Assembly: GCA_026770585.1 (NCBI GenBank)
Contig: MU646591.1
Coordinates: forward strand, 164,208-177,893
DNA: 13,686 bases
Direction: 5' to 3'
Source of the DNA: Baffinella frigidus
Lineage: Eukaryota > Cryptophyceae > Cryptomonadales > Baffinellaceae
A model generated the notes under the pieces. That model was not told the DNA's origin. It saw nothing but the letters and a program-made list of their open reading frames with translations, and made no database searches. Every line of letters begins with the position of its first letter. The first letter of the stretch is position 1. Made by a program: the position numbers and the translations under genes. Shown in pieces: positions 1 through 5,325 of the stretch.

Positions 1-40
1 CAGGTCAGCAATCTCATTCGGATGATTCAAGCTAAGTTTT

Positions 41-98
41 TGCTATCTTAGGGGTGGAGTTTGTGCTATACTAAGGCTATGTCGAGGCTAAGATAGCA
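41..98. repeat. Short inverted repeat (hairpin)
   Basis: TGCTATCTTAG at 41-51 pairs perfectly with CTAAGATAGCA at 88-98, leaving a 36-nt loop. It lies just downstream (minus sense) of the exon-like block 162-112. No protein signal is seen here. It could be a small foldback element or an intronic hairpin. Confidence 0.6.
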
Positions 99-111
99 GT
101 TCGAGTGGCAC

Positions 112-162
112 CTCGCTGCGGCGCGGAGCAGGTCGTTTTCGTCGTTTGCCGTCTGGAGGGCC
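112..162 (-). CDS. Candidate 51-nt exon of a coiled-coil protein (partial)
   Basis: No gene name is recognised. On the minus strand the block is bounded upstream by CCCTAACCCAG and downstream by GAG|GTGCCA, which look like a splice acceptor and donor. Its first base completes a codon left open by the block at 412-357, and it then reads ALQTANDENDLLRAAA before ending two bases into a codon (phase 2 to phase 2). The composition (Ala, Asn, Asp, Glu, Leu, Arg) and Leu spacing suit an alpha-helical coiled coil. The acceptor is formed directly from degenerate telomere-like repeat. The block is short, so chance is a real risk. The main support is the phase match with its neighbour. The role is unknown and the following exon lies outside the window. 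Confidence 0.45.
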
Positions 163-356
163 CTGGGTTAGGGTTCAGGGGTTTAGGGGTTTAGGGTTCA
201 GGGTTTAGGGGCTAGGGTTTGGGGGTTTGGGGTTTGGGGTTCAGGGGTTAGGGTGTGGGGTTTGGAGTTTGGGGTGTAGGGTTCAGGGTTTGGGGTTTAG
301 GGTTTAGGGTTCTGGGTTTGGGGTGTTGGGTGTAGGGTTTAGGGTTTAGGGTCTAC
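163..356 (-). repeat. Degenerate TTTAGGG array, candidate 194-nt intron
   Basis: On the plus strand this is degenerate TTTAGGG, with TTTGGGG and TGTAGGG variants. On the minus (sense) strand it starts GTAGACCCTAAACCC and ends CCCTAACCCAG, so almost the whole candidate intron is telomere-like repeat. CTAAC near its 3' end resembles a branch-point motif. It separates the blocks 412-357 and 162-112. Confidence 0.6.
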
Positions 357-412
357 CGTCTTAGGTCCAGGACCGTTTCGCGCAAAGTCACTTTCTCCCG
401 TTCTGCTTCGAA
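357..412 (-). CDS. Candidate 56-nt exon of a coiled-coil protein
   Basis: On the minus strand this block follows a good acceptor: pyrimidine-rich TTTTTTCCTTCGTTTCCGCAG, of which the last 13 bases are TTCGTTTCCGCAG. It ends at ACG|GTAGAC. It reads FEAEREKVTLRETVLDLR and leaves two bases (CG), so the block 162-112 completes an Arg codon. The sequence is strongly charged with regular Leu/Val, typical of coiled coil. The start phase (0) matches the end phase of the next upstream block, 1698-1582. A related acceptor segment recurs at about 896-925 (minus strand) without an open exon, so this intron end has been duplicated. The function is unknown. Confidence 0.5.
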
Positions 413-464
413 CTGCGGAAACGAAGGAAAAAATATTATCGTCCGGCCAACGAAAGTTTATAGG

Positions 465-735
465 CCAAACCCTGAACCTGAACCCTAAACCCAACCCCCA
501 AAACCCTCAACCCTAAACCCAACCCCCAAAAGCAGGAGGGACGTCGGCGCGTCTGGCCAACGAAAGTTCCCTAAAACCTAAACCCTCAACCCTCAACCCC
601 AAAACCTAAACCCAAACCCCTAAACCCTGAACCCTAAACCCTAAACCCCAAACCCTAAACCCACCCAAACCCTGAACCTGAACCCTAAACCCAACCCCCA
701 AAACCCTCAACCCTCAACCCAACCCCCCAAAGCAG
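465..735 (+). repeat. Degenerate CCCTAAA/CCCTCAA array with duplicated spacer
   Basis: The plus strand carries degenerate CCCTAAACC, CCCTCAACC and CCCTGAACC units, opposite in orientation to the 163-356 array. The segment AGCAGGAGGGAC occurs twice inside (about 531 and 732), each time after CCCAAAcontaining C-rich repeat, so the region itself has been duplicated. GTCTGGCCAACGAAAGTT at about 551 is also repeated in diverged form near 441 and 911. No gene is seen. Confidence 0.75.
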
Positions 736-1147
736 GAGGGACATCGGGCCGTCTGACACTCGACAAGCTGGTACTGATGTTCATAGGCTAACGTCCTGAA
801 AACCGGGCAGTTAAGCCTACGGTATTGCCTACGGTAGGCCGTAGGGGCCTAGGGGGGGTCCTACGAAACATTAGGTCCTAGGAGCCCTACGACCTGCGGA
901 AACGAATTATTAATGTTAGAGTCTGGCCAACAATAGTTACTACACAAATACCGCGCTCGTTCGATTCATAGCTCTGCCTCACCACCCAGCGGACTTCGAA
1001 GGGATTTTGAATAACCCCTAAGCGATAAGACCTAGGATCCTACGGTAGGCAACCCGTAGGGACATAGGGGGGTTCCTACGGATAAGGTAACGGAAACTCG
1101 AGCACTGAGTGCCCGAAAATCACTTCGTAGCCCGCTGTGTGGATCGG
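736..1147. repeat. Intron-like stretch with two CCTACGGTAGG palindrome-family copies
   Basis: No convincing exon is seen. Two copies of a dispersed palindromic family lie at about 826-905 and 1047-1092, with cores GCCTACGGTAGGC and CCTACGGTAGGC followed by TCCTACG. Positions 1067-1145 resemble, in inverted and split form, 5796-5880, including the flank TCGTAGCCCGCTGT. A diverged copy of the 413-450 acceptor region lies at 894-925. Confidence 0.55.
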
Positions 1148-1252
1148 GTTGACCGACTATTTTTAAGTTGACGTTCTGGGTCTACGGTTCAAATCCGTCA
1201 ACTTTTGAGCGAAAACGAGGCCGGGCTCTCACCAAATTGGTGAGACCACTCG
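1148..1252 (+). repeat. AAGTTGAC/GTCAACTT hairpin element, copy 1
   Basis: This is the first of three copies (others at 5112-5222 and 13453-13552) of a short element. TTAAGTTGAC is followed about 20 nt later by CCGTCAACTTTTGAGCG and then GAGGCCGGGCTCTCACC and GTGAG-type sequence. The outer halves form a hairpin. The stretch GGTTCAAATCC in this copy resembles a tRNA-gene B box and a T-rich run follows, but no tRNA fold or A box is present. It is probably a small non-autonomous mobile element. Confidence 0.55.
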
Positions 1253-1316
1253 AGGCTAAAAATAAGACTATTTTAAATGTGGGGTTGTAAAATTTAGTAC
1301 CAGTCACGGGCAGGCG

Positions 1317-1356
1317 TGGTCACGTTGCGGGCGAAATTCCGCCCGCAACGTGACCA
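1317..1356. repeat. Perfect 17-bp-arm hairpin
   Basis: TGGTCACGTTGCGGGCG at 1317-1333 is followed by a 6-nt loop and its exact reverse complement at 1340-1356. The terminal TGGTCACGT/ACGTGACCA recurs at 2277-2317 and 2443-2452, so this belongs to a small foldback family. No T-tract follows that would suggest a terminator. Confidence 0.8.
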
Positions 1357-1519
1357 AACGCCCGCATTTGTGTAAAAATTACTACATTCCTCTTTTTTTT
1401 CTTCACTTGTAAACGAATCCTTGTTTTAAAATAGTCACACTTCTAGCCTCGAGTGGGACAGAGCTAGGATTCTGAAAAATCCCTTAGTTGATCTGGTCTG
1501 CTCAAAATGAGGACACCGG

Positions 1520-1568
1520 AAGTTATTTTTTCCGTTTGGTGGTACAAATTCGTCAACTTTTGGCGTGG
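1520..1568. repeat. Short GAAGTTA...TCAACTTTTGGCG hairpin element
   Basis: A plus-strand segment with GAAGTTAT, then GGTGGTACAAATTCGTCAAC and TTTTGGCGTGG. The same layout occurs at 2040-2088 (GAAGTTGATTTCC, GGTACAAATCC, TTCAACTTTTGGCG). Both resemble the hairpins at 4302-4355 and 5008-5065. It lies just outside the donor end of the candidate exon 1698-1582. Confidence 0.45.
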
Positions 1569-1581
1569 ACTGAAACCGCAC

Positions 1582-1698
1582 CTCTTCGGAGGCGCCCGGC
1601 AGACTCGCGGGGTTCTCGCGCTGGCTCTCCGAAAGTTGCCGCGGCGCCGAAAGTTGCGGCGCCGAAAGTTGACTCAGCGAAAGTTGACTTCCTGCTTC
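1582..1698 (-). CDS. Candidate 117-nt Gln/Ser/Leu-rich coiled-coil exon
   Basis: On the minus strand the block runs from GCGCAG|GAAGCAGG to GAAGAG|GTGCGG, a strong donor-like sequence. It reads 39 codons in phase 0-0 with repeated QLS units (SQLSLSQLSAPQLSAP), then RQLSESQREN and ending ASEE. The SQLS repeat is written in DNA as repeated GAAAGTTG on the plus strand. QLSESQRE resembles the QLAESQQR of the block at 8153-8093. An alternative acceptor 13 nt upstream (GGTCAG|G) would begin in phase 2 and would join directly to 3396-3089, skipping 2890-2833. The role is unknown. This is inferred to be part of the same gene as the other minus-strand coils. Confidence 0.45.
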
Positions 1699-1996
1699 CT
1701 GCGCCTCGGCCCTGACCACGCCAGGCCACACGTCAGAATTTCAGATACAAGTCTGGATTTACTTTTGTGAGTTTTTTTTCGTGCCAGGTAAAAACCCGGA
1801 CATAGAAAGGACGAGCAGTTGCGTTTCACTGGGGAAGGCACACTCATTTAGTACCACGAAACGAAACGTCGCGTTCTGAAATTTCTACTTGTGAAATTTC
1901 GTTTCGAAAGATTCCTGAACCAGGCTCACTTTTATGCTATGTTGGGCATTCGTTGCATGCTCAGATGGATTCCCAGTACTGATCCTACCCTCATTT
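1699..1996. other. No gene recognised
   Basis: AT-richer sequence between the block ending at 1698 and the foldback at 1997. I see no exon-like coil, array or clear inverted repeat. Weak open frames here have ordinary composition and no splice context. Confidence 0.4.
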
Positions 1997-2133
1997 TAGC
2001 TCTGCCTCAGTTAAATTGGTTTCATCATTTGACGAGACCGGAAGTTGATTTCCCTGTTGTGTGGTACAAATCCTTCAACTTTTGGCGTGAAATCTGAGAA
2101 AATGATGAGACCAATTTAACTGAGGCAGAGCTA
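1997..2133. mobile_element. 137-bp foldback element with 34-bp inverted ends
   Basis: The left arm 1997-2030 starts TAGCTCTGCCTCAGTTAAAT and the right arm 2100-2133 is its reverse complement with one mismatch (GGTTTCAT against GGTCTCAT). The ends are TA on both sides, so either the arms begin TA or the element sits between TA duplications as in Tc1/mariner-type MITEs. The interior holds a second inverted pair, GAAGTTGA/TTCAACTT (2040-2079). It has no coding capacity, so it would be non-autonomous. Solo TAGCTCTGCCTC ends occur near 969. Confidence 0.75.
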
Positions 2134-2263
2134 GGTATTAGTCATCTCCCCGGCAAAACCCCCACTCTCACTCTCACTCACCCATTCGCTCACTCCGTCA
2201 CTCTCTCACTCACTCACTCCCCTTCAAACACCCTTTAAAAAACTCGGGGAGCTGTGTGCAGTA

Positions 2264-2467
2264 GTTTTCATATGTTTGGTCACGTGTCGGCCCGCTTTCC
2301 GGGGGGACACGTGACCAACTCCGTACACAGCGCCTACAACCGACATGTAAAAAGGGTGCTGGGGCAGCCTCGTGTGGGCGACCTGGCGCAGCGCATCTCC
2401 TTGGATAGCGAGGGGGCAAATGGATACGCTAGATTTAACGGTAACGTGACCAAATTTGCATGAAAAC
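2264..2467. mobile_element. Foldback element with GTTTTCAT...ATGAAAAC ends
   Basis: GTTTTCATATGTTTGGTCAC at 2264-2283 is mirrored by ACGTGACCAAATTTGCATGA continuing AAAC at 2443-2467, with indels. An inner perfect pair TGGTCACGTGTC/GACACGTGACCA occupies 2277-2288 and 2306-2317. The segment also holds one copy of the GGATAGCGAGGGGGCAAA end sequence at about 2404. Overlapping ORFs here have no family resemblance. Confidence 0.55.
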
Positions 2468-2539
2468 ATCCTTTAAGTTAATTACCCATGGGAAAGTTGA
2501 CTTCTGATGAAAGGTCCGTAGTCCACCGTGTGGTATGGT

Positions 2540-2699
2540 CCCTGGTCGGATAGCGAGGGGGCAAATGGATCGGGTATTTATTGGATTCAGTGCCCATATG
2601 GGCACTGAATTCCCCACAAGTTGGACACGACTCGAACAATTTTTTGATTCCGTACCCGGATTAAAAAGATCCGTTTGCCCCCTCGCTATCCGACCAAGG
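2540..2699. mobile_element. 160-bp element with about 30-bp inverted ends and a central palindrome
   Basis: The left end 2540-2572 (CCCTGGTCGGATAGCGAGGG then GGCAAATGGATC) pairs with the right end 2668-2699, read inversely as CCTTGGTCGG with the same continuation; the outer 30 or so bases differ at about two sites. A perfect 26-bp palindrome lies near the middle (2585-2610). Solo copies of the end sequence sit at about 2404 (plus) and 2800-2826 (minus), so the family has four ends within 430 bp. It has no coding capacity. Confidence 0.75.
2585..2610. repeat. Perfect 26-bp palindrome
   Basis: ATTCAGTGCCCAT followed immediately by its reverse complement ATGGGCACTGAAT, with no loop. It lies near the centre of the 2540-2699 foldback. 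Confidence 0.9.
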
Positions 2700-2832
2700 T
2701 TAGGGTTTGGTGCTGTAGGGTTCAGAGCTGGGGACAAACGCTATCCAGTCTATTTGGTTGTCACCTGCCACGCCGACGCCCGGACATACATGTTGTTGTC
2801 CGTTTGCCCCCTCGCTATCCTACCAAGGACAC

Positions 2833-2890
2833 CTCCGCCTCCACACGGAGCGCCGCAGCCTCTTCTTTCGAAGATTCCCACAGCAGTTGA
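2833..2890 (-). CDS. Weak candidate coiled-coil exon using an AG from a foldback end
   Basis: The minus strand reads QLLWESSKEEAAALRVEAE and ends at GCGGAG|GTGTCC, a plausible donor. The KEEAAALRVEAE part is typical coiled coil. The only nearby acceptor is GGATTAG, whose AG belongs to the inverted end (TTAGTCAACTGC) of the foldback at 2883-2970. If used, the exon starts in phase 2, matching the end phase of 3396-3089, and finishes in phase 0, matching 1698-1582. Alternatively this is the remnant of a longer exon interrupted by the foldback. Confidence 0.3.
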
Positions 2891-2970
2891 CTAATCCTCG
2901 CGCCTCCTGGTCGAATCCTCCCTGGAGTCGTCATCTCCCCGGTACAAACCTGCCCGGTTTAGTCAACTGC
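2883..2970. mobile_element. 88-bp foldback with AGTTGACTAA ends
   Basis: GCAGTTGACTAA at 2883-2894 is the exact inverse of TTAGTCAACTGC at 2959-2970. Inside the right end are GGTACAAACC and TGCCCGG. The same ends occur at 4446-4510 (one end degenerate) and 4672-4803, defining a family with right end GGTACAAAACCTGCCC followed by GTTTAGTCAACT. Confidence 0.7.
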
Positions 2971-3088
2971 CCTATCACTCAAGTGGCCAGTAGGGTCATA
3001 CGCCCTACCGTAGGGCCCTAGGACCTGCCTAGGACCTGGCGTGGGTCTTTTGCGACCCCCTCGCCACTTAAGGGATGAGGCTCGCAAC

Positions 3089-3396
3089 CTGGCGCGCCGC
3101 ATCTGGGCTTCCGCCTCCAGCAGGAGAGCCGCGGCCACTTTCGCCCCCTCCTCCACAACTTTCGCCTCCTCCTTGGCAACTTTCGCCGCCTCTCCCGCAA
3201 CTTTCGCCTCCGCCCGCGCAACTTTCGCTTCTTCTCTGGCAACTTTTGCGTCCTCCTCGGCCGCCCGTGCGCCCTCCCTGTCAACTTTCGACGCTTCTCC
3301 CACAACTTTCGCTTCTTCTCTCGCAACTTTCGACGCCTCTCCCGCAACTTTCGCTTCTTCTCTCGCAACTTTTGCGCCCTCGTTTGCGGCTCGCGC
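3089..3396 (-). CDS. Candidate 308-nt exon: heptad-repeat coiled coil (EEAKVAR type)
   Basis: On the minus strand the block begins after CCTGAACCAG| and runs open for 102 codons plus two bases to GCCAG|GTTGCG. The protein is a run of 7-residue units of the form EEAKVAR, EASKVAR, EEAKVVG and EGARAAE, followed by ALLLEAEAQMRRA. This is about 11 near-perfect heptads, with Val or Ala at core positions. The start phase 0 equals the end phase of 4165-3683 across a 286-nt telomere-repeat intron. The end phase 2 fits either 2890-2833 or the alternative start at 1711. The complementary plus-strand frame is also open but is Pro/Ser/Thr-rich and lacks splice signals, so I take it as a shadow. The function is unknown; a filament or scaffold role would be a guess. 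Confidence 0.6.
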
Positions 3397-3682
3397 CTGG
3401 TTCAGGGGTTAGGTTCAGGTTTAGTGGTTTAGGGTTTAGGGTAGAGAGTTTAGGGTATAGGATTTTAGGGTTTAGGGTTTAGGGTTTAGGGCTCAGGGTT
3501 TAGGGTTTAGGGTTTAGGGTTTAGGGTTTAGGGTTTAGGGTTTAGGGTTTAGGGTTCAAGGTTTATTTTATTTTAGGGTTTAGGGTTTAGGGATTAGGGT
3601 TTAGGGTTTAGGGTTTAGGGTTTTAAGGTTTAGGGTTTAGGGTTCAGGGTTTCGGGTTTCGGGTTTCGGGTTTAGGGTTCAC
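3397..3682 (-). repeat. TTTAGGG array filling a candidate 286-nt intron
   Basis: The plus strand is TTTAGGG repeat, near-perfect over about 3470-3556, with degenerate edges including TTTCGGG units at 3647-3668. On the minus strand it runs from GAG|GTGAACCC to CTGAACCAG|GCGCGA, i.e. GT...AG with CCCTAAA repeat between. It joins two coding blocks in the same phase (0). This interstitial array is therefore probably intronic and not a chromosome end. Confidence 0.7.
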
Positions 3683-4165
3683 CTCTTTCCGCAGGTTGCG
3701 AGCCTCTTCTTCCAGCCTTCCGACCACTTCCGCGAGCTGCGTGTCGTCGGAAAGTGGACGCTGCGTCGCCTTAAGTTGCCGCGCTTCGTCCTGAAGTTGC
3801 CCGTTCTCTTCCTTAAGTTGAACGTTCTCCTTCTTAAGTTGCCCGAAATCCTCCTTAAGTTGCCCGTTCTCCTTCTTAAGCTGACCGAACTCCTCGTTAA
3901 GTTGAACGTTCTCCTCCTTAAGTTGCCCGTTCTCCTTCTTAAGTTGAACGTTCTCCGTCTTAAGTTGACCAAACTCCTCCTTAAGTTGCCCGAACTCCTC
4001 CTTAAGTTGAACGCTCTCGTCCTTAAGTTGCCCGTTATCCGTCTTAAGTTGACCGAACTCCTCCTTAAGTTGCCCGTTCTCCTTCTTAAGTTGCACGCTC
4101 ACCGCCATAAGTTGCGACCGCTCCCTCGAAAGTTGCCCGATCTCATCCTTCGCTTGCCCCAGCTC
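3683..4165 (-). CDS. Candidate 483-nt exon: exact heptad coiled coil (GQLKEEN type)
   Basis: This is the strongest coding block. It follows a classical acceptor on the minus strand (TTTTTCTTTGTGGCAG|GAG) and ends at AAAGAG|GTGAAC. It is exactly 161 codons, phase 0-0. After ELGQAKDEIGQL and RSQLMAVSVQL the centre is about 17 consecutive 7-residue units (GQLKEEF, VQLKKEN, GQLKTDN and similar), each 21 nt, with Leu and Gln/Val fixed and Glu/Lys/Asn at surface positions. The tail reads QLAEVVGRLEEEARNLRKE. Such a Leu-Lys-Glu heptad array predicts a long rigid coiled coil. The 21-nt periodicity also makes it a coding minisatellite prone to length change. Pieces of its 3' end are copied in inverted orientation at 4528-4602. 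The partner or role is unknown. Confidence 0.7.
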
Positions 4166-4262
4166 CTGCCACAAAGAAAAACACTTAGGTTTAGGGGTTA
4201 GGGTTTGGGGTTTGGTGTTTGGTGTTTGGGGTTTGGGGTTTAGGGCTTGGGTTTCAGGGTGT
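4166..4262 (-). repeat. Degenerate TTTAGGG/TTTGGGG repeat upstream of an acceptor
   Basis: On the minus strand this C-rich CCCTAAAC/CCCCAAAC tract precedes the pyrimidine run and CAG that open the 4165-3683 block. GCCCCAGCTCCTGCCAC at 4156-4172 is repeated at 4264-4280, so the acceptor region was duplicated with the repeat. Confidence 0.6.
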
Positions 4263-4301
4263 ATGCCCCAGCTCCTGCCACGCCAGAGGGTTGGAAAGGG
4301 T

Positions 4302-4356
4302 CGCCAAAAGTCAATTCCCCGAGAGGACCAAGGGGAAATTATTTACTTTTGACACA
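4302..4356. mobile_element. Short hairpin element, inverse of the 5018-5070 copy
   Basis: Inverted halves: GCCAAAAGTCAATTCCCC at the left and GGGGAAATTATTTACTTTTG at the right. The whole is the reverse complement of 5018-5070 with few differences, so it is a second copy of the 58-bp insert described there. It has no coding capacity. Confidence 0.65.
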
Positions 4357-4445
4357 GTTGAACGAAAAATCTGACGACCCTGAAGGGAGCTACCCCCTCC
4401 AGACGTCCAGCGTGGCATATCGAGGCTGGGACAGCTCCTGCCGCG

Positions 4446-4512
4446 ACGCATAGCAGTTGACTAATCCGAGATTTTCCTGGTACAAAACCGGGGTACAAAA
4501 CCTGCCCGGTTG
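4446..4512. mobile_element. Degenerate AGTTGACTAA foldback copy
   Basis: Starts AGCAGTTGACTAATCCGAGA and ends GGTACAAAACCTGCCCGGTT followed by GAGCC instead of TAGTCAAC, so the right end has decayed. GGTACAAAACC occurs twice inside. The left flank CTCCTGCCGCGACGCA resembles the flank of the 4672 copy. Confidence 0.55.
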
Positions 4513-4527
4513 AGCCACACAGCAGCT

Positions 4528-4602
4528 TAAGACGGCGCAGCGTCCACTTTCTGAAGATACACAGCTCGCGGAAGTGGTCGGAAGGCTGGAAGAAGAGCTA
4601 CC
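4528..4602 (+). pseudogene. Inverted partial copy of the 4165-3683 coiled-coil exon end
   Basis: The plus strand reads LKTAQRPLSEDTQLAEVVGR then LEEE, matching the minus-strand LKATQRPLSDDTQLAEVVGR and LEEE of the main exon (about 3705-3785) with a few changes. It diverges just before the EARNLRKE end and has no donor. It is a small inverted duplication inside the candidate 4166-5485 intron. Confidence 0.75.
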
Positions 4603-4671
4603 AAGGGAAACGTGGTTGGATATCAACCGAAACCAGAGTTCGGCCCCGATCCTGCCGCGACGCGACGCAGA

Positions 4672-4803
4672 GAAGTTGACTAAATTCGAGATGTGGTACA
4701 AAACCTGAATTCGAGATGTGGTACAAAACCTGAATTCGAGATGTGGTACAAAACCTGCCCGGTTTTGTACCAGGTACAAAACCTGCCCAGTTTAGTCAAC
4801 TTC
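4672..4803. mobile_element. 132-bp AGTTGACTAA foldback with internal 25-bp tandem repeat
   Basis: GAAGTTGACTAAA at 4672-4684 is the exact inverse of TTTAGTCAACTTC at 4791-4803. Inside, a 25-bp unit containing TTCGAGATGTGGTACAAAAC repeats three times at 4685, 4710 and 4735. Then a palindrome GGTTTTGTACC/AGGTACAAAACC follows at about 4761-4783. No clear target-site duplication is seen. Confidence 0.8.
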
Positions 4804-4867
4804 ATGGTACCCACCTAGCGAGGATTAGTCTAACTATTGGGCTGAAAGGCGCGCCCAGGCAAGACCC

Positions 4868-4899
<32 letters not shown>

Positions 4900-4926
4900 G
4901 GGGCGGGGAACTCCACTCAGGGGTGC

Positions 4927-4950
4927 CACTCAACTGGTACCAGTTGAGTG
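4927..4950. repeat. Perfect 24-bp palindrome
   Basis: CACTCAACTGGT followed directly by ACCAGTTGAGTG. It ends a segment (about 4845-4950) that resembles one arm of the 5326-5513 foldback: CCCAGGCAAGACCCCT, CCCTCAA repeats, GGGCGGGGAACTCCACTCA. Confidence 0.9.
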
Positions 4951-5000
4951 TCTGATGTCTAACGAAGCAGGAGAGAGGGGAGGCTTGCCAGGGCGCGCTC

Positions 5001-5072
5001 CGCAGCGTTCAACTATGCCAAAAGTAAATGATTTCCCCTATTCCTGTCGGGGAATTGACTTTTGGCGCAGCG
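5001..5072. mobile_element. 58-bp hairpin insert flanked by a 7-bp target duplication
   Basis: CGCAGCG at 5001-5007 and again at 5066-5072 flanks a 58-bp insert that contains the inverted pair CCAAAAGT...ACTTTTGG and TTTCCCC/GGGGAAT. An uninterrupted version of the target, CTCCGCAGCGGTCGA, is found in the window on the minus strand at about 5328-5342. This empty site plus target duplication is good evidence of transposition-like insertion. The insert broke a copy of a coiled-coil exon end (ESTAAERSQ). A sister copy lies at 4302-4356. Confidence 0.75.
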
Positions 5073-5108
5073 GTCGATTCGAGCAGGTTGTGAGCCTTCT
5101 CGAACAGG
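5073..5108 (-). pseudogene. Broken copy of the EKAHNLLESTA exon segment
   Basis: The minus strand reads NLFEKAHNLLESTA, matching EKAHNLLESTA of the 5719-5486 block. It is then interrupted by the 58-bp hairpin insert and loses its frame. It is bounded on the other side by the AAGTTGAC hairpin element from 5112. It is inferred to be a dead duplicate of the exon's 3' end. Confidence 0.7.
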
Positions 5109-5111
5109 TTA

Positions 5112-5222
5112 TTGTAAAGTTGACATGCTGGGTTCGCGGTGCAAACCCGTCAACTTTTGAGCGAAAAGGAGCCCGGGGGAAGCAAACTGGTGAGCCCAAA
5201 TAGACTGAGACAGAGCTGGAGG
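5112..5222 (+). repeat. AAGTTGAC/GTCAACTT hairpin element, copy 2
   Basis: GTAAAGTTGACATGCTGGGT, then GGTGCAAACCCGTCAACTTT and TGAGCGAAAAGGAGCCCGGG, then GGTGAGCCCAAATAGACTGA. It is nearly the same as 13453-13552 and related to 1148-1252. The hairpin arms are AAAGTTGAC and GTCAACTTT. Confidence 0.65.
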
Positions 5223-5325
5223 GGGCCTCCACACACAGGTTTTTGGCTCATGCACAGGTTATGGGAGATAGCGCTAGGAGGCTTGTCTGGGACCCTTGAG
5301 TGGAGTTCCCAGCTATCTCGCGAGT

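Noticed and set aside
1180-1203. tRNA gene suggested by GGTTCAAATCC
   Set aside because: Only a T-arm-like stretch. No acceptor, D or anticodon arms fit, and sister copies change the motif.
969-1466. Larger element between AGCTCTG at 969 and CAGAGCT at 1460
   Set aside because: Only 7-8 bp of inverted match and no further arm similarity.
3041-3482. Plus-strand open frames rich in Pro/Ser/Thr/Phe opposite the EEAKVAR array
   Set aside because: Complement of the heptad array. The minus strand has the coil periodicity and splice signals.
3404-3676. Chromosome end (true telomere)
   Set aside because: The array is internal, flanked on both sides by coil exons, and degenerate at its edges.
3750-4145. 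Possible CRISPR array
   Set aside because: The 21-nt units are contiguous with no spacers and encode heptads. The context is eukaryotic.
3776-4201. Plus-strand 141-codon frame of KLPVLLLKL repeats
   Set aside because: Antisense shadow of the GQLKEEN array. It looks like membrane repeats only because the complement of Lys/Glu codons gives Leu/Phe codons.
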